Of a stretch of DNA of 64,000 bases, positions 43,155 through 50,764 are shown piece by piece. The position numbers and the translations under genes were made by a program. The stretch is taken from positions 310,001 to 374,000 of the forward strand of contig NZ_JAOWPS010000002.1 in assembly GCF_025753795.1 (NCBI RefSeq), given 5' to 3'. How positions within the stretch are numbered: position 1 is the first letter of the stretch; each line of letters begins with the position of its first letter. Under the pieces are notes generated by a model. The model did not search any database, had not been told where the DNA came from, and saw nothing but the letters and a program-made list of their open reading frames with translations. The DNA is from Mesorhizobium sp. YC-39. GTDB taxonomy: Bacteria > Pseudomonadota > Alphaproteobacteria > Rhizobiales > Rhizobiaceae.

Positions 43155-43801
43155 TGAACGCTCAGCTTCACGGGCGTGACGAGCCAGCCCTTGGGGTTGA
43201 TCAACTTGAAGACGCCGACGACCGAAATCGTCTTGCCGGTGAGCTTGGTGTTGTCGATGGTCGACAGAACCTGCTTTTTCATCTCGTTGTTCAGGGCCGA
43301 ACCGGCGTTCTGGTACTCGATCTGGTTGGTGAATTGCCCGAAGGTGATCGTACCCGTGGCATCGCGCAGGTCGGTTCCGTTGATCGCCGGCCCGGTCTGC
43401 ACCCGAATGACCAAGGTGCTGGGGACATCGTCGACCTTGACGTTGTAGATGCCGGACTTCCCTTCGCCGACCACGCCGGTGAACTTGACGGAGAATTCGG
43501 TCCCGACATTGGCCGGCACACCATACCGCTTCTCCGCCGCGGCCTTGTCCTTGGCGATGGCCGACGCCAGGACACCTGCGGCCACCGCGCGCTGGTCGAC
43601 GGCTGACTGGACATTCGGAAACTCGGACTTGCCGAATGCTTCCGGTGAAAACGCAGCCTTTCGCGCATCTTCCGCCGAACCGATTACGACGACCTTGGTG
43701 TCGAGAGCCATCGCGACCAACAAGACCAGGATTGCGGCCGCGCCGACAATCCATCTTGCGCCCGGCGTCACGCGCCGATTGATCGTGGACTGCGAGCTCA
43801 T
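43151..43801 (-). CDS. DUF2291 membrane-anchored protein
   Basis: 216 aa. One N-terminal membrane helix (about 17-34, WIVGAAAILVLLVAMALDTK) and a periplasmic domain ending FKLINPKGWLVTPVKLSVQ, the DUF2291 family found in sugar ABC operons; role unknown, possibly an accessory to the binding protein. Its ATG has no ribosome binding site; instead it overlaps the stop of a 19-codon leader frame, which carries the GGGAGGAG site. Confidence 0.85.
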   Translation of the reverse strand: MSSQSTINRRVTPGARWIVGAAAILVLLVAMALDTKVVVIGSAEDARKAAFSPEAFGKSEFPNVQSAVDQRAVAAGVLASAIAKDKAAAEKRYGVPANVGTEFSVKFTGVVGEGKSGIYNVKVDDVPSTLVIRVQTGPAINGTDLRDATGTITFGQFTNQIEYQNAGSALNNEMKKQVLSTIDNTKLTGKTISVVGVFKLINPKGWLVTPVKLSVQ

Positions 43802-43857
43802 GGGGCGACGACCACGATCAGCTCGCGACCACGATTGGCGGCGTTGCTGGATTTCAT
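43798..43857 (-). CDS. 19-codon leader ORF overlapping DUF2291 gene
   Basis: On the minus strand GGGAGGAG lies five bases before this ATG; the peptide is MKSSNAANRGRELIVVVAP and its TGA overlaps the DUF2291 ATG (ATGA). This parallels the leader before the first ABC ATPase, though the two peptides are not alike. An earlier ATG at 43862 stops after two codons. Confidence 0.45.
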   Translation of the reverse strand: MKSSNAANRGRELIVVVAP

Positions 43858-43893
43858 TCCATCTCCTCCCGAGATGATATTATTATCTTCAGT

Positions 43894-43907
43894 TGAAAAA
43901 TTTTTCA
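43894..43907. promoter_or_regulatory. 14-bp palindrome TGAAAAATTTTTCA
   Basis: A perfect AT-rich palindrome in very GC-rich DNA, about 37 bases upstream of the leader ATG of the second ABC operon. It looks like a regulator site; the protein is unknown. Confidence 0.4.
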
Positions 43908-44141
43908 CGCACTCGTGTCGTTGTCAATCAGCCTTCGAAAGGAGCCGCGTGCCACGGCGCCATCGTCAGACCCTTGCCGCGCAGCAGTCGATCGTGGCCA
44001 GGAACCAACAGCCGGTGCACAGAGGCTGCACGGTCTTTCGACCGCGACTGCGTGCGCTGGTTCGTTAGTCAACTGCCGTAGGCAAGAAATTTCTCGCGAG
44101 CCGGAACCGTCCCTGCGGGTCCAGGCCCAAGTACGAAATCG

Positions 44142-44170
44142 ACCATACGATAGTGTTAAGTTCACGTCAA
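44142..44170 (-). promoter_or_regulatory. sigma-70 promoter of second ABC operon
   Basis: On the minus strand TTGACG-N17-TATGGT, with spacer ending TTAACACTATCG. The same promoter, with nearly the same spacer and flanks, lies before the kinase-deoR-glpD operon at 48698-48726. The expected start is about 335 bases before the DUF2291 ATG. Confidence 0.65.
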
Positions 44171-44309
44171 GATATGTGATATTTCGCCCGACCCCTCGAT
44201 GCGAGCAGAGAAATGAAAACCGTTGGAGAAGATCAACCTGCTGTTTTTATGCGTTATTTTCTTGATACGCGATGGTCCGGCGACGCATCGGTCGCAGTCG
44301 GCGAGCAGA

Positions 44310-46058
44310 TCACAATCGCATCAGATTTTTGTCGCCGAGCTGCGCGACAGCGGCGTCGAGCTCATCAGAAATTCGCTGCGGACCCCAGTTCCGAGCCCTG
44401 CCGACAATGGCGGCGATCTGCTTCAAATCGTCCATCGTCAAGGAGCCGCCGATGGCGAGCGTTGTGCGCCGCATGACAATATCGGTGAGGTGCTCGACGA
44501 ATTCGTTGCGGGCGATATAGTCGATTTCGGATGTGCTGTAGTCGCTCGCCACGGGCAGGCGATCCTCATTGCTCCACGGGCTCTGGTGGCGGGCGATCTG
44601 CAACGCCTTGGTTCCATAGCGCGACAGAAGCTGGTCGAGACAGCGCTCGTCGACGCCCGAAGCCGCCCTGGCCTCGGCCAGCCAGGCGGCCCGCGCCGCC
44701 GGTTCGGTTGGAAAGCTCTTGCCGCCCCCAATCGCCATCGTTCGCGTGGTGACCTTGCGGCCGCGTCCCAGCCGGCCGAGCACCGTGTCGGCAACCTCTT
44801 CGGCAAAGCCGCGAAACGTCGTCCATTTGCCGCCGACCAGGGCGACGATCGGAAACGGACGCGAACCTTCCGGCTCGACCACCGGCGCCGAATGGTCCCT
44901 GCTGATCAAGCCGGGCACCGAGGCGTCGGATGCAGGTAGGGGCCTGATGCCGCTATAGGCATAGACGATCTGGTCGCGTTCGAAGCTCATGCCAGGCAGC
45001 AGCGCACGCACGCTTTCGAGCAGATAGTCGATCTCTTGCGGTTCACAGCGCACCGTGTCGGGATTGTCCGCCTGGATGTCGGTCGAGCCCACCAGTGCCA
45101 GACCGAGATAGTCGTAAACAAGGCAGATGCGGCCGTCATCGGCTTCGAAATAGAGCATGCGACCTGCCAGGCTTCGCACCAGCTCGTCATGCTTCAACAG
45201 GATGTGCGAGCCCTTGGTGCCGCCGATCATTTTCGACGGCGCGCCGAGCAAGGCGTTGACATCGTCGATCCACGGACCGGCTGCATTGACGACCAGTTTC
45301 GGCCGCACCGAAAACACGCCGCCATCCTCGGACTGGCCACCGCCTTTTGACTGAAAAGTCAGCTCACCGTTGGACGACGAAACCAGCGTCGTGTAGTTGG
45401 CAGCCGCGGCGACAACATTTGCCTCCAGCCCATCGGTGATCAGCTCGAGCACCAGCCTTTCGGGATGACTGATCTTGGCGTCATAATAGGTGCCGGTGGC
45501 GACGATCGACCTGGTCAGCGCCGGCATGTCGCGCAGCGCCCGCCGCCGTCCGACCAGCCGGTGGCGTGGCATGACACGATGCCGGGACCCGTAGAAATCG
45601 TAGATCGCCAGACCGATCTTGATGAGGATGGCGCCACGGCTGCGCGGCGCGCTGGTCGAGCCCAGCAGCGTGCGCAACGCCGCCCACATGCCCTTGCTCC
45701 AGGAAAAGATCGGGATCACCGTCGGCAGCGGGCTGACATAGTGCGGCGCGTTCTTCAGCAAGAGATTGCGCTCCAGCGTCGACTGCGCCACTAGTCCGAA
45801 CTCGCCGGTCTCGAGATATTTGAGGCCGCCATGGATGAGCCGCGAGGGCGCCGCACTGGTGCCTGATCCGAAATCGCCCTTGTCGACGATCAGGCAACTG
45901 ACGCCCTGCGCGCACAGATCGCGAAACAGGCCGGCGCCATTGATGCCGGCGCCGAGAATGACGACGTCGACGTCGCCTGTCCTCGCCATGGCGGCGATGC
46001 GCCCGGAGTGGTCCGATACAGTGGAATGCGACAGGCCGGCGTCGTCGGCAGGGTTCAT
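44310..46058 (-). CDS. glpD: FAD-dependent glycerol-3-phosphate dehydrogenase family (GlpD-like)
   Basis: 582 aa. FAD-binding DVVILGAGINGAGLFRDLCA and the family stretch FGSGTSAAPSRLIHGGLKYL are present, then VGSTDIQADNPDTVRCEPQE. The enzyme oxidises a polyol phosphate at the membrane, passing electrons to quinone. The substrate need not be glycerol 3-phosphate: EryB of the erythritol pathway belongs to the same family, and here the gene follows a FGGY kinase and a DeoR regulator with four-base overlaps. A polyol phosphate made by that kinase is the likelier substrate. Confidence 0.85.
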   Translation of the reverse strand: MNPADDAGLSHSTVSDHSGRIAAMARTGDVDVVILGAGINGAGLFRDLCAQGVSCLIVDKGDFGSGTSAAPSRLIHGGLKYLETGEFGLVAQSTLERNLLLKNAPHYVSPLPTVIPIFSWSKGMWAALRTLLGSTSAPRSRGAILIKIGLAIYDFYGSRHRVMPRHRLVGRRRALRDMPALTRSIVATGTYYDAKISHPERLVLELITDGLEANVVAAAANYTTLVSSSNGELTFQSKGGGQSEDGGVFSVRPKLVVNAAGPWIDDVNALLGAPSKMIGGTKGSHILLKHDELVRSLAGRMLYFEADDGRICLVYDYLGLALVGSTDIQADNPDTVRCEPQEIDYLLESVRALLPGMSFERDQIVYAYSGIRPLPASDASVPGLISRDHSAPVVEPEGSRPFPIVALVGGKWTTFRGFAEEVADTVLGRLGRGRKVTTRTMAIGGGKSFPTEPAARAAWLAEARAASGVDERCLDQLLSRYGTKALQIARHQSPWSNEDRLPVASDYSTSEIDYIARNEFVEHLTDIVMRRTTLAIGGSLTMDDLKQIAAIVGRARNWGPQRISDELDAAVAQLGDKNLMRL

Positions 46059-46831
46059 GACCGGGCCATGTTGACGACGCGCAGTTTTACACCGGCCTGT
46101 TCGAGCTTCTGCGCCTGCGCATCGCTTATGCCGTCGGTCGTCAGTACCGCGTCGAAGCGGGTCAGGTCGTCGAAGACATGCAGGGCGACCTTGTCGAACT
46201 TGGAATGGTCGACGGCAAGAATGCGTTTGGTCGAGGCGGCAAACATCGCTTGCTTGACCCGCACAACATGCTGATCCTGGATGAAGCCGGTGGTGCCGGA
46301 GATCGCCGAAGCCGAGCAGATCAAAAGATTGGCGCGCAGTTGCGCCACGGCATTCTCACAGACGATGCCGATATAGGCATTGTAGGTGCGGTGGTACTGA
46401 CCGCCGAGACAGATGAAGTCGATGTCGTCGACATTGGTCAGCAGTGCCGCGGTCGAAACGCTGTTGGTGATCACGGTCAACGGCTTGATGTCGAGCAGCA
46501 GCGGCGCGATCGCATTCGCCGTCGTTGAATCGTCCAGCATGACCGCCTGGCCGGCTTCGACATACTCCAGCGCCGCATGCGCCAGCGCATCCTTCTCCGC
46601 TCTGCCGACCGTCACCCGATAGCGGAAAGCGCTTTCATAGAGGCCGGAAGGCTGCACGGTCACCGCGCCATGCAGCTTGCGCAGCACGCCCTGATGCGCC
46701 AACTGGTCGATGTGGCGGTGGATGGTCATGCGCGACACGCCGAAATGCTCGACCAGATCGTCGATGCGCACCTGGCCGAGTTTGATCACATAATCGGCGA
46801 TCTCCTCGCGCCGTTCGTCGGCCTTGATCAT
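46055..46831 (-). CDS. DeoR-family transcriptional regulator
   Basis: 258 aa. The N-terminal DeoR helix-turn-helix (RREEIADYVIKLGQVRIDDL, then HFGVSRMTIHRHIDQL) is followed by the sugar-phosphate sensor domain (AGQAVMLDDSTTANAIAPLL, VITNSVSTAALL). It lies between kinase and dehydrogenase genes with ATGA overlaps on both sides, so its amount follows that of the enzymes. It probably senses the phosphorylated polyol and may act on the twin promoters at 44142 and 48698. Confidence 0.92.
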   Translation of the reverse strand: MIKADERREEIADYVIKLGQVRIDDLVEHFGVSRMTIHRHIDQLAHQGVLRKLHGAVTVQPSGLYESAFRYRVTVGRAEKDALAHAALEYVEAGQAVMLDDSTTANAIAPLLLDIKPLTVITNSVSTAALLTNVDDIDFICLGGQYHRTYNAYIGIVCENAVAQLRANLLICSASAISGTTGFIQDQHVVRVKQAMFAASTKRILAVDHSKFDKVALHVFDDLTRFDAVLTTDGISDAQAQKLEQAGVKLRVVNMARS

Positions 46832-48363
46832 GCCGTCCCCCCAATGCCTTGCCCTGCCAGCCTTTCGATCTCAGGCCATAGTGGCTTGAGCGATTCGACG
46901 ATGCGGCAGTAAAGAGAAAACCGGTGCTCGAAAACAGCGTTGCGCGCCGTGTCGGGCAGATATTCGCGGCTCACCTTGCTGACGGCCCGCGCCCCCTGTT
47001 GCGGCGAGGCGAAAAGGCCGATCCCGGCGCCGGCACAAAGGGCTGCGCCGAAGGCCGCCGCCTCGTCGGTCGAAGTGACGATGACTGGCACGTCGAGCAC
47101 GTCGGCAAACATCTGCGCGAAGGCCGGATTGCGCGAGCCGCCACCGGTAAGCCGCACCTCGCTAACGGCAAAGCCATCGCGCAGCGCTTCGACATGCGTA
47201 CGGTGATTGAACACGATGCCTTCCAGCACCGCCTTCAGCATGTCGCCGCGATCGTGCCAGCCATGCAGGCCAAGAAAGCTGGCACTGGCGGCATTGCCGT
47301 AGGGTGAGCCGAACAGATAGGGGTGGAAGAAGATGGTTGAAGGCTTGCCAAGCGCCGCATCGATCTCTGCCGCCAGCATCTCGTGGATCGAGCCACCGGC
47401 CCTTTTGGTTTCGTCCTGTTCCGAGCGGCAGAGCGTGTCGAGGAACCAGTCGTAATTCGCCGTCGAGGCCGGCGAGATCGACATGTTGTTCCAACGCCCG
47501 CGGTCGATGGCGTTGCGGCAGAACCAGCGCCGGTCGACGCGCGGCTCGGCGGAGACGATTTCGTTGATCGAATAGGTGCCGGCGACGATGCTGACCACGC
47601 CCTCCTCGTGGCCGCCGATACCAAGCGCCGAGGCCGTGACATCGTGCAGGCCGCAGGCGACCGGTGTGCCCTCCACAAGCCCGGTCAGCGCCGCCGCATC
47701 GGCGGTGACGGTGCCGGCGATATCGGCCGGATGCGCCACCGGCGGCAAGGCATCGAACAACGCCTCAAGGCCAAAGATGCGCATCGCCTCGGGCGTATAG
47801 CTTTGCGTGCGCATATTGGTGAACGAGGTGCTCGCCTCGGTGAGATCGGTGCCGACTGTGCCGGTCAGGCAGAAGCGCAGCCAATCCTTGCAGGCGAATA
47901 TGTGAGCGATCCGGTTAAAGCGCTCCGGATCGTGCTCCTTCAGCCAGACCAGCAGCGACGACGGTGAGGAAGCATGCGGTACCTGGCCGGTCACGGCGAG
48001 CGCCTCAGTGAAGACCTGATCTTGCGACCATCTGTCAACGATTTCGCCTGCCCGGCTGTCGAGCGACAATATGCCGGGACCGAGCGGCCGACGCTCCTTG
48101 TCAAGCAGGTACAGGCCATCGCCATGCGCGGTCGCCGCCACCGCCTTGATGTCGCTGGCCGGCCTGCCGCTCAAGGCAATCGCCTCGCCGATCGCCTCGG
48201 CGGTCGCCTGCCAGAGGCCCGCCATGTCGCGCTCGACCCAGCGCGCATGCGGCATCGACTGCGGCACCCGCCGCCGCGCCACCGCCAATTGCGAACCGTC
48301 AGCATCGAAGATCACTGCCTTCGTCACCGTCAGGCCGTTGTCGATCCCAAGCAGGCTGGACAT
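46828..48363 (-). CDS. FGGY-family carbohydrate kinase (L-xylulose kinase-like)
   Basis: 511 aa. Opens with MSSLLGIDNGLTVTKAVIFD (ATPase-fold phosphate loop), then WVERDMAGLWQ and AATAHGDGLYLLDKERRPLG; the second domain has VRLTGGGSRNPAFAQMFADV. The order and wording resemble LyxK, but FGGY substrate range is broad and erythritol or another tetritol or pentitol is possible. First gene of the kinase-deoR-glpD operon, with a ~330-base leader. Confidence 0.85.
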   Translation of the reverse strand: MSSLLGIDNGLTVTKAVIFDADGSQLAVARRRVPQSMPHARWVERDMAGLWQATAEAIGEAIALSGRPASDIKAVAATAHGDGLYLLDKERRPLGPGILSLDSRAGEIVDRWSQDQVFTEALAVTGQVPHASSPSSLLVWLKEHDPERFNRIAHIFACKDWLRFCLTGTVGTDLTEASTSFTNMRTQSYTPEAMRIFGLEALFDALPPVAHPADIAGTVTADAAALTGLVEGTPVACGLHDVTASALGIGGHEEGVVSIVAGTYSINEIVSAEPRVDRRWFCRNAIDRGRWNNMSISPASTANYDWFLDTLCRSEQDETKRAGGSIHEMLAAEIDAALGKPSTIFFHPYLFGSPYGNAASASFLGLHGWHDRGDMLKAVLEGIVFNHRTHVEALRDGFAVSEVRLTGGGSRNPAFAQMFADVLDVPVIVTSTDEAAAFGAALCAGAGIGLFASPQQGARAVSKVSREYLPDTARNAVFEHRFSLYCRIVESLKPLWPEIERLAGQGIGGTA

Positions 48364-48653
48364 GGCTCCCTCTGACTCAGCACGTGCCGATATGCGTCGC
48401 GAACTCGTCCCCGGGCTGGCTAGAGCAAAAGATGTTCAACTTGAACCAACTGCGTGCCGGTGGACATCATGGAAACCATCCTCGTCGGGCAGCCGCCCGG
48501 CGACCGCAACACCACTACTGCCACCCCGCCACAAGAGCAGGATCCTGTGCGCTGCGCTTTGACGCCGGCGGAGAAGACTGCCGCTTCATCCCTGTCGATG
48601 GCGTGGATTCCCTTTTCGTTGCGATGCCCCTGAGAATATAGAGGCAGCGCACA

Positions 48654-48673
48654 AGCCATGTTTGAACATGGCT
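48654..48673. promoter_or_regulatory. 20-bp palindrome near kinase transcription start
   Basis: AGCCATGTT-TG-AACATGGCT has perfect 9-bp arms and lies about 18 to 37 bases after the expected start of the leftward transcript. Operator is likelier than hairpin because the loop is only two bases. Confidence 0.4.
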
Positions 48674-48697
48674 CGAGAATACAAACCAACAGAATCG

Positions 48698-48726
48698 ACC
48701 ATACTATCGTGTTAAATTAACGTCAA
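48698..48726 (-). promoter_or_regulatory. sigma-70 promoter of kinase-deoR-glpD operon
   Basis: Minus strand TTGACG-N17-TATGGT with spacer ending TTAACACGATAG; the 30-odd bases around it match the promoter at 44142-44170 almost throughout. Shared control of both leftward operons is inferred. Confidence 0.65.
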
Positions 48727-48941
48727 TGGATGTGATTTTCTAGGAACCTATCCGCAAATATGGCTTATTGCGCCCTCGCGAGCGTCCCAACGAGCGATGT
48801 CCGACAGCTATTGCAAACAGTTTGCGACTCTTCGCATGTAGCGGCTGTCAACCAGCGCCTGTCTCGTCAGGGCCTTGGGCACAGCCGGCGAAGGCTGGAT
48901 CGGCGGTTCACCGTTGCAAGGTTTGACGGGGCCTGGGCAGG

Positions 48942-49104
48942 ATGGCACTGAGCGTTGACGATATTGCCGTCCATCCGGCCCTGCATCGCTCTATCCAGGT
49001 TCAATCGCAAGCATTGCTGCACGCCTACGAAGCCAATCCGCGGCTCGCTTCCGTGTTTGCTACGCAGCAGCGCTGGCTGATGGCTCATATCGGCCTGTCA
49101 GAAT
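48942..49104 (+). pseudogene. truncated gene remnant (N-terminal ~53 residues)
   Basis: The frame from ATG 48942 reads MALSVDDIAVHPALHRSIQV, then YEANPRLASVFATQQRWLMA, a coherent protein start that I recall from rhizobial helix-turn-helix regulators, and then runs into a palindromic repeat and loses sense. The rest of the gene is missing. Confidence 0.45.
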
Positions 49105-49140
49105 GTCGACCCAAAACCGGTTTCCGATTTTGGATACGAC
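49105..49140. repeat. imperfect palindromic element
   Basis: GTCGACCCAAAACCGG and CCGATTTTGGATACGAC pair with three mismatches around TTT. The element marks the break point of the truncated gene and resembles a repeat common between Mesorhizobium genes. Confidence 0.5.
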
Positions 49141-49267
49141 GCTCGGGGCCGCTTCAACGAAAACAGTGCAGCTTTTTCTATTTTAGGTTGGCATAAGCCG
49201 GACACTACCCGGACAGCGGTCGGCTCGGTTACAGAAAAATTGCATTGCCGAATTGGGGGAAACATCC

Positions 49268-50764
49268 ATGACATCGACGCCCGTCCGACTGACCGCCGCG
49301 CCGCTGCGGACGCAGGACATTGCCGCCATTGCCCGCCGCCATTCATTGGTCGAGGTCTCGCCTGAGGTGGACGCCCTGATCCGGGCTAGCCGCGCGGTGA
49401 TTGAACGCCATGTGGCAGAGAACCGTCCGGTCTACGGGCTGACCACGGCACTGGGCGCTGCCGTGGATACGCCGCTGGGCGAGGAAGATCTGATCGCCTA
49501 TCAGCGGCGGGTTTCGTTTGGTCATTCGGTCGGCTTCGGGCCGCCTTTGCCGCAGGAGGCGGTGCGCGCGATGATGGCGGTGCGGATCGCCGGCATGGCC
49601 GCCGGCGGCACCGGCATTTCCCCGGCCGTGTTCGAGGGGCTTGTCGCCGCACTGAACGCCGGCATGCATCCCGTGGTGCCGTCGCTCGGCTCGCTGGGCG
49701 CGGCCGATCTCGCGCCGCTGGCGCATATGACGCTGGGCCTGCTTGGCCACGGCCAGGCGGAGTATGGCGGCGAGACCATGCCGGCGGCCGAGGCGCTCGA
49801 ACGCGCCGGGCTGAAGCCGCTCGACATCCATGCCAAGGACGGCCACGCCATCATCGTCGCCAACAGCCTGTCGGTCGCCCAGGCCTGCCTGGCGCTGGAG
49901 GACATCGAGCAGGCTTTCCAGTGGTCGCTTAAGGCCGTCGCGCTCAATCTGGAGGCGTTCCGCGCCAATGTCAGTTCGCTCGACGACTCGGCCATGGCGG
50001 CACGGCCCGCCTTCGGCCAGAGAGCGGTGGCGGCGCGGCTGCGCGAAGAGTTGTCGGGCAGCACGCTGTTCACTGAAGGCGCCGCCCGACGGATCCAGGA
50101 TCCGCTGAGCTATCGCTGCGTGCCGCAGGTCTGGGGCGCGCTTCGCCATGCGATCGACGAGGCGCGAGCCGCGACCGAAATCGAGCTGGCCAGCTCCGGC
50201 GACAATCCGGTCGTCCTGGTCGGGGAGGACCGGATCGTCTCGCATGGCAATTTCGACATGACCGCTTTCGTCCTGTCCTGGGAGCGGCTCAGCCAGGCGT
50301 TGGCTCATGCGGCGGCTGGCATTGCCAACCGGACGATCAAACTGATGTCCCCTACGGTAGCGGGCCTGCCGCGTTTCCTGGCGGCAAACGGCCAGAACCG
50401 CATGGGCTTTGCCATTTTGCAGAAACCCGTTTCAGCGATGGAGGCTGAAATCCGTTTTCTCGCCAGCCCGATCTCTTTGACCCCGATCGCGGTTTCGGAC
50501 TGGGTCGAGGATCAGTCGTCGATGGCGCCAGCTGTCATCGGCAAGGTCAACCAGATCGTCGAACGTTTCCGTTACCTCGTCGCCATGGAACTCATCTCCT
50601 CGGCTTACGCCGCGGAGATCCGGGGTGTCGCGGACAAATTGGGCCGAGGCGCCGATGAGGCCTACAGGACGGTGCGCGAACGGGTTGCTCCTCTCGAGGA
50701 GGACCAGGAATTGGGCAGCGATGTCGTCAGCATCGCCGCCATGATCGCGCAATCCTGTTCCTAG
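49268..50764 (+). CDS. aromatic amino acid ammonia-lyase family protein without MIO triad
   Basis: 498 aa; ATG 49268 has GGGGGAAA upstream. Family features: VYGLTTALGAAVDTPLGEED (canonical YGINTGFG region), DPLSYRCVPQVWGALRHAID, SSGDNPVVL, EDQSSMAP. The cofactor-forming segment, normally GSVGASGDLAPLAH, reads GSLGAADLAPLAH (residues 141-153): one residue is missing and no Ser lies between Ala and Gly, so the MIO group of classical lyases should not form. NTGFG is also changed to TTALG. It may have a different reaction. Its stop overlaps the convergent aldehyde dehydrogenase stop (CTAG). Confidence 0.8.
   Translation: MTSTPVRLTAAPLRTQDIAAIARRHSLVEVSPEVDALIRASRAVIERHVAENRPVYGLTTALGAAVDTPLGEEDLIAYQRRVSFGHSVGFGPPLPQEAVRAMMAVRIAGMAAGGTGISPAVFEGLVAALNAGMHPVVPSLGSLGAADLAPLAHMTLGLLGHGQAEYGGETMPAAEALERAGLKPLDIHAKDGHAIIVANSLSVAQACLALEDIEQAFQWSLKAVALNLEAFRANVSSLDDSAMAARPAFGQRAVAARLREELSGSTLFTEGAARRIQDPLSYRCVPQVWGALRHAIDEARAATEIELASSGDNPVVLVGEDRIVSHGNFDMTAFVLSWERLSQALAHAAAGIANRTIKLMSPTVAGLPRFLAANGQNRMGFAILQKPVSAMEAEIRFLASPISLTPIAVSDWVEDQSSMAPAVIGKVNQIVERFRYLVAMELISSAYAAEIRGVADKLGRGADEAYRTVRERVAPLEEDQELGSDVVSIAAMIAQSCS

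Larger units (their letters stand above)
43858..44309. other. 452-base region between DUF2291 leader and glpD
   Basis: Holds the leftward promoter of the second ABC operon (44142-44170), a ~280-base untranslated leader and the perfect palindrome TGAAAAATTTTTCA (43894-43907). No other gene is credible. Confidence 0.55.
48364..49267. other. 904-base region between kinase and ammonia-lyase genes
   Basis: Contains the leftward kinase promoter (48698-48726), two palindromes (GTTCAA-C-TTGAAC at 48434-48446; 48654-48673), a truncated gene remnant (48942-49104) and a Mesorhizobium-type palindromic element (49105-49140). The rightward promoter for the ammonia-lyase gene is not clear. Confidence 0.55.

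Noticed and set aside
48384..48641. 85-codon plus-strand frame in the kinase leader
   Set aside because: Composition of non-coding GC-rich DNA and overlaps the leader of the leftward operon.
50761..50764. CTAG shared by the stops of the convergent ammonia-lyase and aldehyde dehydrogenase genes
   Set aside because: Tight but simple consequence of CTAG being a stop on both strands; no function implied.
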